Source: an uncultured Aquimarina sp.
Lineage (GTDB): Bacteria; Bacteroidota; Bacteroidia; Flavobacteriales; Flavobacteriaceae
Direction: 5' to 3'
Length of the DNA: 61,513 nucleotides
Assembly: GCA_947499005.1 (NCBI GenBank)
Contig: CANMML010000024.1
Span: 1-61,513 of the forward strand
The notes beneath the pieces were generated by a model that saw only the letters and a program-made list of their open reading frames with translations, ran no database searches and was not told where the DNA came from. Each line of letters begins with the position of its first letter. The first letter of the stretch is position 1. Positions 55,793-61,513 of the stretch are shown in pieces. Made by a program: the position numbers and the translations under genes.

Positions 55793-56386
55793 TTATAAAG
55801 GAGAATTTGCTTCAAAAGCTTTAATCTCTTCTTTCATGCTTGTTAAATAATCGATATCATCGAAACCATTTAACATATTTCCTTTTTTATATCCATTGAT
55901 ATCAAAAGATTCACTTTCCCCTGATGGTAAAACTACTTTTTGTTTAGGAAGGTTTACTTCGATTTCTGTACTAGGGTCAGCTTCTATTGCAGCAAAGATT
56001 TTAGTTGCAAACTCCTCACTTACTTGTACTGGAAGTACTCCAATATTTAAGCAGTTTCCTTTAAATATATCTGCAAAGAAGCTAGAGATTACACAACGAA
56101 ATCCATAATCATAAACAGCCCAAGCAGCATGTTCACGAGAAGATCCAGATCCGAAGTTTTTTCCTCCAACTAATATTTTCCCTGAATATTTTGGGTTATT
56201 TAATACAAAATCTTCTTTAGGAGAATCATCATTATTATATCTCCAATCACGGAATAAATTATCTCCAAATCCTTTACGCTCTGTAGCTTTTAAGAAACGA
56301 GCAGGGATGATTTGATCGGTGTCCACATTCTCGATAGGTAATGGAACCGCAGTACTTTTTAATATTTCAAATTTATCGTATGCCAT
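55793..56386 (-). CDS. leuD: 3-isopropylmalate dehydratase small subunit
   Basis: 197 residues: [40 protein letters not shown], and the swivel motif [20 protein letters not shown]. With LeuC it isomerises 2- and 3-isopropylmalate in leucine synthesis. It lies 99 nt downstream of leuC; the spacer holds word-like repeats. leuA and leuB do not follow. Confidence 0.97.
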   Translation of the reverse strand: MAYDKFEILKSTAVPLPIENVDTDQIIPARFLKATERKGFGDNLFRDWRYNNDDSPKEDFVLNNPKYSGKILVGGKNFGSGSSREHAAWAVYDYGFRCVISSFFADIFKGNCLNIGVLPVQVSEEFATKIFAAIEADPSTEIEVNLPKQKVVLPSGESESFDINGYKKGNMLNGFDDIDYLTSMKEEIKAFEANSPL

Positions 56387-56398
56387 TTTTTGTCGGCT

Positions 56399-56477
56399 TT
56401 AGGCTGTCAGCTACCAGCTACCAGCTATTTTATTGTTAATTAGTAAAGCTCGAAGCTCATTGCTCGAGGCTCGTAGC
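56399..56477. repeat. Word-like repeats between leuC and leuD
   Basis: AGCTACC units (GTCAGCTACCAGCTACCAGC) and then GCTCG units (GCTCGAAGCTC, GCTCGAGGCTCG). The two genes are co-directional, so the repeats lie inside the operon. Confidence 0.65.
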
Positions 56478-56485
56478 AAAGTCAT

Positions 56486-57886
56486 TTATGACTTCATCAA
56501 TTCACGAGGATCAGTCACTTTTCCAGTTACAGCTGCGGCAGCGGCTACTAAAGGAGAAGCTAATAATGTTCTTGATCCAGGGCCTTGACGACCTTCGAAG
56601 TTACGGTTTGAAGTACTTACGGCTAGTTTCCCCGCAGGTACTTTATCGTCGTTCATTGCTAAACAAGCAGAACATCCAGGCTCACGTAATTCGAAACCAG
56701 ATTCTGTTAATATATCTAATAAACCTTCTTCTTTGATTGCTGCTTCTACCTTGTGAGATCCAGGAACTAACCAAGCAGTCACATTATCTGCCTTTTTACG
56801 TCCTTTTACAATATTTGTAAATGCACGGAAATCTTCTATACGTCCGTTTGTACAACTTCCGATGAATACGAAGTCAATTGGTTTACCAATCATATCGTCA
56901 CCTTCATTGAAGTTCATATACCCTAGTGATTTCTTATATGTAGCTTCGCCATCTGAAGAGTCAGCAGCAAAAGGGATATTCTTAGTGATTCCTAATCCCA
57001 TACCAGGGTTGGTACCATAAGTAATCATTGGTTCTATATCTGAAGCTTGGAATGTTAATTCTTTGTCGAATTTAGCATCTTCATCAGTATATAAAGTTTC
57101 CCAATATGCCATTGCATTGTCCCAAGCTTCTCCTTTAGGAGTATGCTCACGACCTTTAATATATTCGAATGTCTTCTCGTCTGGAGCAATCATTCCTCCA
57201 CGGGCACCCATTTCGATACTAAGGTTACAAACAGTCATACGGCCTTCCATAGACATATCTCTAAAAACTTGACCTGCATATTCCGCAAAATATCCTGTTG
57301 CACCAGAGGTAGTCAATTTAGATATGATGTATAAGGCAACATCTTTTGGTGTAACACCAAAGTTTAATTCACCTTCTACATTAATGCGCATTTTCTTAGG
57401 TTTTGGCTGCATGATACATTGTGTAGCCAATACCATTTCTACTTCCGAAGTTCCGATACCAAAAGCAATTGCTCCAAAAGCACCATGTGTAGAGGTATGC
57501 GAATCACCACATACAATAGTTGCGCCTGGTTGAGTAATTCCGTATTCTGGTCCTACAACGTGTACAATACCATTTTTTTCGTGCCCAAGTCCCCAGTGAC
57601 TAATTCCATGCTCGTTTGCATTTCTTTCCAATGCTTCTAACTGGTTTGCAGAAAGTGGGTCTTGCACTGGTAAGTGCTGATTAATTGTAGGGGTATTGTG
57701 ATCGGCAGTAGCAAAAGTTTTGTTTGGATACATCACTCCGATACCACGATTTTTAATACCTAGGAAAGCCACTGGACTCGTTACTTCGTGTACCATGTGA
57801 CGATCGATTAACAATACATCTGGGCCATCTTCAACATGTTTAACTACATGCGAATCCCATACCTTGTCAAATAATGTCTTACTCAT
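56486..57886 (-). CDS. leuC: 3-isopropylmalate dehydratase large subunit
   Basis: 466 residues. Aconitase fold with Fe-S ligands: Cys in [15 protein letters not shown] FIGSCTNGR and the pair in [11 protein letters not shown]. Substrate motifs: [20 protein letters not shown] and [11 protein letters not shown]. Catalyses the leucine-pathway isomerisation with LeuD. Preceded by a minus-strand TAAATTTG box at 57958-57965. Confidence 0.97.
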   Translation of the reverse strand: MSKTLFDKVWDSHVVKHVEDGPDVLLIDRHMVHEVTSPVAFLGIKNRGIGVMYPNKTFATADHNTPTINQHLPVQDPLSANQLEALERNANEHGISHWGLGHEKNGIVHVVGPEYGITQPGATIVCGDSHTSTHGAFGAIAFGIGTSEVEMVLATQCIMQPKPKKMRINVEGELNFGVTPKDVALYIISKLTTSGATGYFAEYAGQVFRDMSMEGRMTVCNLSIEMGARGGMIAPDEKTFEYIKGREHTPKGEAWDNAMAYWETLYTDEDAKFDKELTFQASDIEPMITYGTNPGMGLGITKNIPFAADSSDGEATYKKSLGYMNFNEGDDMIGKPIDFVFIGSCTNGRIEDFRAFTNIVKGRKKADNVTAWLVPGSHKVEAAIKEEGLLDILTESGFELREPGCSACLAMNDDKVPAGKLAVSTSNRNFEGRQGPGSRTLLASPLVAAAAAVTGKVTDPRELMKS

Positions 57887-57957
57887 CTTCGTTTTTTTAT
57901 AGCTTCCTCAAAAATTATTTCAAATAGCAATAAAGCCTTACTGAAATATGAGGAATG

Positions 57958-57965
57958 CAAATTTA
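57958..57965 (-). promoter_or_regulatory. Possible leuC promoter (-7 box)
   Basis: TAAATTTG on the minus strand, 72 nt before the leuC ATG; no clear -33 box. Confidence 0.4.
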
Positions 57966-58067
57966 ACAAAATCGTAGGTAAAGATGTAGTTTTTCTCTAA
58001 TATGGAATGGTTTGTAATAGTCAATTTTACGATGGTCAAAGTATAGTAGAGCTATCTGGGTGTAGGT

Positions 58068-58130
58068 CATCAGGTGTCAGCAATCAGATGAGAAAAAAAA
58101 CCTGATGCCTGATACCTGATTGCTGAAACC
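58068..58130. repeat. Word-like repeats with an inverted pair
   Basis: TCAGCAATCAG on the left pairs with CTGATTGCTGA on the right. The right half is built of CCTGAT words (CCTGATGCCTGATACCTGAT). Confidence 0.7.
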
Positions 58131-58138
58131 CTTTAATG

Positions 58139-58146
58139 TATCTTTG
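58139..58146 (+). promoter_or_regulatory. Promoter (-7 box) of the RsuA-family gene
   Basis: TATCTTTG, exact TAnnTTTG, only 14 nt before the ATG, so the 5' leader would be very short. Confidence 0.55.
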
Positions 58147-58160
58147 CAAAAAAATCACCC

Positions 58161-59003
58161 ATGAATCGAAATCAAGGAAATAAAGGAGGGAAGAGAAAAC
58201 CAGCTGGTCCTAGAAAAGGAAAAAGTGGCCCTAAAAGTTTTGGTAAGCCAGAGCAACAGCGTAGGGTTAAAACCAAACCTCCTGTGAATTTGAATCCAGA
58301 TGAGATTCGATTGAATAAATATATCGCTAATTCGGGAATGTGTACTCGAAGAGAGGCAGATTTATATATTAGTACTGGTGTCGTGCGTGTGAATGGGGAG
58401 GTGGTTACCGAAATGGGTTATAAGGTAAAGAAGGCAGATGAAGTAAATTTTGATGGGCAAGTAATTACTCCTGTCGAGAAAAAATACATTCTTATTAATA
58501 AACCGAAGGGCTTTACGGTAGAATTAAATACTTCTAATGAAGAAAAATCGGTATATTATTTATTAAGAAATGCTGCTAAAAGTACATTGAAGCCAGTAGG
58601 TAAAATGGAACGTAGTGCTACAGGGTTATTATTACTTTCAAATGATGATAGCTTCTTAGGGAGTGTTAATGGTTCTAATAGAATTCGTCAGATTTATCAA
58701 GTAGAGTTGAATAAGAATCTTTCTCCTGTTCATTTCGATAAAATATTGGAAGGAGTTTATATAGAAGAAGCTCAAATACCAGTACAGGAATTACATTACC
58801 TAAATGATAGTAAACGAGAGATAGGTATCCAGTTAACTTCTCAGCGTAGAAGAATTGTATCACGTATTTTTGAAAAATTAGGGTATACTGTAGATAAAAT
58901 TGATAGAACGGTATTGGGAGGACTAACTAAAAAAGATTTGCCTCGTGGCCGTTATCGTGAATTAACAAAACAGGAATTAATAAATTTGCAGATGCAAGGT
59001 TAA
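58161..59003 (+). CDS. RsuA/RluB/RluF-family protein lacking the catalytic Asp
   Basis: 280 residues. A basic, low-complexity extension (1-45, rich in Gly, Lys, Arg) precedes an S4 RNA-binding domain (EIRLNKYIANSGMCTRREAD) and a pseudouridine-synthase fold (YILINKPKGFTVEL, GLLLLSNDD, YQVELNKNLS, TSQRRRIVSRIFEKLGY, LPRGRYRELTKQE). The active-site motif is normally G-R-L-D-x-x-T-x-G. Here it is GKMERSATG, with Glu150 where the catalytic Asp belongs. It may therefore bind rRNA without modifying it, or work with Glu. Confidence 0.88.
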   Translation: MNRNQGNKGGKRKPAGPRKGKSGPKSFGKPEQQRRVKTKPPVNLNPDEIRLNKYIANSGMCTRREADLYISTGVVRVNGEVVTEMGYKVKKADEVNFDGQVITPVEKKYILINKPKGFTVELNTSNEEKSVYYLLRNAAKSTLKPVGKMERSATGLLLLSNDDSFLGSVNGSNRIRQIYQVELNKNLSPVHFDKILEGVYIEEAQIPVQELHYLNDSKREIGIQLTSQRRRIVSRIFEKLGYTVDKIDRTVLGGLTKKDLPRGRYRELTKQELINLQMQG

Positions 59004-59028
59004 TTCAAATACAATTTAAGTAATAAAA

Positions 59029-59065
59029 AATACCCTCAATAGCTACAATGACTATTGAGGGTATT
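59029..59065. terminator. Terminator after the RsuA-family gene
   Basis: AATACCCTCAATAG, 9-nt loop, CTATTGAGGGTATT: perfect 14-bp stem, T-rich tail on both strands. Confidence 0.9.
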
Positions 59066-59071
59066 TTGTTT

Positions 59072-59189
59072 AACCCGATTTATGCATTAGAATTTCGTTA
59101 TGAGGCTGTGATATACAATAAAACACAGTTACGATAGTATTTGCAGTAGATCACAGACGGAATAGATTTTCTAATGCATAAAGCGGGTT
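59072..59189. repeat. 118-bp inverted-repeat element (MITE-like)
   Basis: Terminal arms of 21 nt match at 20 positions (left AACCCGATTTATGCATTAGAA). Inside, CTGTGAT is also repeated inverted, and the two halves stay partly complementary to the centre. No coding capacity. Confidence 0.7.
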
Positions 59190-59205
59190 TAATGTTTATT
59201 TGTTT

Positions 59206-59790
59206 TTAGAAAGTTGTAATTTCTACTGTTTCTAAAATCTTTTGTTCTCCATTTAAAGCAATTGTCGCGCAGCCTACGATTACATTGGAAACTCCATTCG
59301 TATTGTAGTAGCAAAAGCTTAAGCAGAATGTCCCTACTGGCACTTCTTCAAAATCACTAATATCTAAATTAAAAGTATAAGAGACCGTATTTAAGTTTTT
59401 TGATCCAGCTCCAGAATCAGTAGCACTTGTTTCTAACGAGCTTACAGGAATATCATAGTAACGAGGTACTGTTGTTCCTTGACGTGTAGTTAATTGTGCA
59501 TATACGCCAGTAACTTCTTGATCTGTTGTAAATGTAAATTCAGCAGAAGTATCACTTGCTTTGTTGGCATTTCCTTCATCAATTGTAAGCCCTCCTGATG
59601 GTTGAGGTGGGTTTTCTTTGATAAGTTCAGATCCTTCTATTTTAAGTCCATCTTCAATTTCATCAGATTCTAGAAATACAACTTCTAATTCATCTGTAAG
59701 ATCATCTTGAAATTCTTTTCTGTCTTCATCCGAACAAGAGAAAGCGAATACACTTAACATTGCTATGGTAAATAATTTTAGTGTTTTCAT
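59206..59790 (-). CDS. Hypothetical lipoprotein, 194 aa
   Basis: Lipoprotein signal with Cys19 (AMLSVFAFSCSDEDRKE). An acidic N-terminal region is followed by a beta-sandwich-like domain (SAEFTFTTDQEVTGVYAQLT; YTFNLDISDFEEVPVGTFCLSFCYYN). Family not recognised. It starts 27 nt after the outer-membrane protein gene on the same strand, so the two probably form an operon. Confidence 0.75.
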   Translation of the reverse strand: MKTLKLFTIAMLSVFAFSCSDEDRKEFQDDLTDELEVVFLESDEIEDGLKIEGSELIKENPPQPSGGLTIDEGNANKASDTSAEFTFTTDQEVTGVYAQLTTRQGTTVPRYYDIPVSSLETSATDSGAGSKNLNTVSYTFNLDISDFEEVPVGTFCLSFCYYNTNGVSNVIVGCATIALNGEQKILETVEITTF

Positions 59791-59817
59791 GGTTTAATCG
59801 TTTAAATTGGTTTGGGT

Positions 59818-61212
59818 TTATTTTTTATTCTTTTTTGCTTTTAATCTTTTGTAAACAGGAATCTTTAATCCTACGTATACATCTGCTTGTTGAGAAGAGT
59901 CTCCGAATAGCCCAGAAAAAAGAGTGCTAGAGCCTAATACCAAAGGACCAACTCTTAAATTGGCACCCCAAGCAAACCCAAGATCCTGTCTTGTCATTAA
60001 AGTCGTACCTAAAGTTAATACTTTTGTTTGAAAACGAGGAGCTATGTAATATTCGCTTAAAATACGGTTAGCATTTTTTTCGTCCTCACTAATTAAAGAC
60101 TGATTAATCCCGGCATTTAAGAATAATCTTTTAGTAGCTTGGAAATCTACATTTAAACGTAAAGCGGTTGGCAATTTAATTTCTAAATCCTCACTAGAAA
60201 TTTCTGGAGTAGTTAAGCGTTCAATAACCCCAAATAAATCTTCATTCAAAAAAGTATCTCTATCAATTGAAGTGTTTCCAAAATTATAATTTTCTCTTTC
60301 TGCACCATCGTAAGTGATTTTACCGATATCAGTGATGGCAAACCCTACTTTTAAAATATAATTTCTTTTGTAAATTTTACTAGCAGTAGAGTCTAACTCT
60401 TTAGCTTTTTTTCTCCATTCGTATACTGCTCCGATATCTATTCCAAAACCACTACCATTACTGTCAAATTCATATTCGTCATCTTCATTATCTGGGTCAT
60501 ACCCTCCTTCTGATAATGTATAGGAAACATTACCATTGGCGCTAAATCTTTCGTCGGTAGTTGCATCATTTCCATCTGTTTGGTAACTAACAGTTAGGTC
60601 GTTGGCTTCTGCAGTAGCAGCTCCGCGTCCTTGTAAGTATTTTGCTGTAATACCCACACTTAAATAGTGACGATCGTTAGAAAAAATTTCTCTACCGTAT
60701 GTTGCTCCAATTTCTACCCAGCTATTGGCAGTAATAGTGGCGTTTTCTTCGGTAACAGAGAAGCTTTCATTAAGATCCTCGTCTATAGCATCAACTTCGT
60801 CTACTAGTTCTCCTTTTAATCCATTGACATTTAAAATACCTCGAACTCTAGAAGTAAATGCTAAACTAGATTTTTTGCTTAGTCCAAACATAAATGATGG
60901 TCCAAGGATATCTGCATAGATGTAAGCATTGTTGTTTTCGTTAAAGGTTTTAGCATCATCGTCGTCAAATAAATCGTAGTCATCGTCATTTATTAGTCTA
61001 TCGAAGTCAACATCGAACGCGTCTGTACTAGCTAATACGCTAAGGCTAAATAAATTTACATCTACTTTATAAGGACTGTTTTGAACGTTAGCCGGATTAA
61101 CAATAACTCCATGGATACCAGAGTAATTATCTTGGGTAAGTCCAGAGAAAGACTGTCCAAAGGCAATAGATGTAATTAGCCATGCTGCTAATAATTGTAA
61201 TTTTTTAGTCAT
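59818..61212 (-). CDS. DUF5723-like outer-membrane protein
   Basis: 464 residues. A signal peptide (QLLAAWLITSIAFGQ) is followed by the family start SGIHGVIVNPANVQNSPYKV, then alternating barrel strands and acidic loops (DDDYDLFDDDDAKTF; DPDNEDDEYEFDSNG). It ends with a basic tail (KRLKAKKNKK). Resembles the DUF5723/PorV-like barrel group of Bacteroidetes; role unknown. First gene of a pair with the lipoprotein at 59206. Confidence 0.85.
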   Translation of the reverse strand: MTKKLQLLAAWLITSIAFGQSFSGLTQDNYSGIHGVIVNPANVQNSPYKVDVNLFSLSVLASTDAFDVDFDRLINDDDYDLFDDDDAKTFNENNNAYIYADILGPSFMFGLSKKSSLAFTSRVRGILNVNGLKGELVDEVDAIDEDLNESFSVTEENATITANSWVEIGATYGREIFSNDRHYLSVGITAKYLQGRGAATAEANDLTVSYQTDGNDATTDERFSANGNVSYTLSEGGYDPDNEDDEYEFDSNGSGFGIDIGAVYEWRKKAKELDSTASKIYKRNYILKVGFAITDIGKITYDGAERENYNFGNTSIDRDTFLNEDLFGVIERLTTPEISSEDLEIKLPTALRLNVDFQATKRLFLNAGINQSLISEDEKNANRILSEYYIAPRFQTKVLTLGTTLMTRQDLGFAWGANLRVGPLVLGSSTLFSGLFGDSSQQADVYVGLKIPVYKRLKAKKNKK

Positions 61213-61513
61213 AGTTTAGATTGTTTGGTTATGTGTAAGTGCAAAAATAGAATTTGTTTTTCGTTGAAGTGTTACTTTGGTTTAAAATCTGTTTCATTTC
61301 AGTAAATATCTTGAAATCAATTAGAGAGACAAGTCTATGTAAAAACGATTAGGGAGGATGTTAATGTGTAATTTTAAAGCTTAATTATTGAGGTGAAAAT
61401 TAATTGAATAATAAAATTAATTTACCATACTTAAGGGCTACCGTCTGGACACAAATATTTTTTTAACTTTCAGTTAAAAATTGCAGACGAGATATTTTGA
61501 AGATTTAAAGGAT
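61213..61513. other. Right-edge spacer
   Basis: 301 nt upstream of the minus-strand outer-membrane protein gene. It must contain that gene's promoter. No gene or clear promoter pair recognised. Confidence 0.35.

Overview
The window looks like chromosomal DNA of a marine-type member of the Flavobacteriaceae (Bacteroidetes). The DNA is AT-rich. Promoters match the Bacteroidetes form TTTG-N19/21-TAnnTTTG, best seen before rpsL, rplC and carA. One protein ends in a probable type A type-IX-secretion sorting domain. Several outer-membrane barrels, SpII lipoproteins and a DPP-IV peptidase are typical of the group. Genus cannot be fixed from the sequence alone.

Left end (1-10016): a bacteriocin or RiPP-like peptide cassette. 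Three complete small genes and the tail of a fourth encode 37-42 residue peptides with double-glycine-type leaders. They are followed by a terminator, a hairpin-rich spacer and one transport operon: a small membrane protein, a C39-peptidase ABC exporter (PCAT), a MacB-type permease, a MacA/HlyD-type adaptor, a TolC-type channel, a separate MacB/LolD-type ATPase and a membrane-anchored transglutaminase-like protein. This is the best candidate for an undescribed system: small peptides with one cysteine and a terminal glycine, cleaved and exported across both membranes.

10293-18965: a BspA-type leucine-rich-repeat protein with a sorting tail, a frameshifted di-haem cytochrome c peroxidase, a DPP-IV-like peptidase, rlmB, an outer-membrane protein and an unknown gene.

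19447-40059: the str, S10, spc and alpha ribosomal clusters (rpsL-rpsG-fusA-rpsJ, rplC to rplO, secY, infA, rpmJ, rpsM, rpsK, rpsD, rpoA, rplQ). They are split between rpsJ and rplC by about 3.1 kb holding an IS200-type element, a broken thioredoxin-like gene, an outer-membrane protein and a dead IS982-type transposase. rplC has its own promoter and a structured leader. Most internal gaps are under 20 nt, but the larger ones carry stem-loops.

40146-61513: a beta-propeller/PI-PLC-like protein, carA, eno, a second identical IS200-type copy, gltA, an Rrf2 regulator, an SDR/DoxX pair, an astacin-like lipoprotein protease, aspS, an ECF42-like sigma factor with a YCII partner, a lipoprotein inserted next to a duplicated leuD tail, leuC-leuD, an RsuA-family protein that lacks the catalytic Asp, a 118-bp inverted-repeat element, and a lipoprotein/outer-membrane protein pair. 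Several spacers contain word-like low-complexity repeats.
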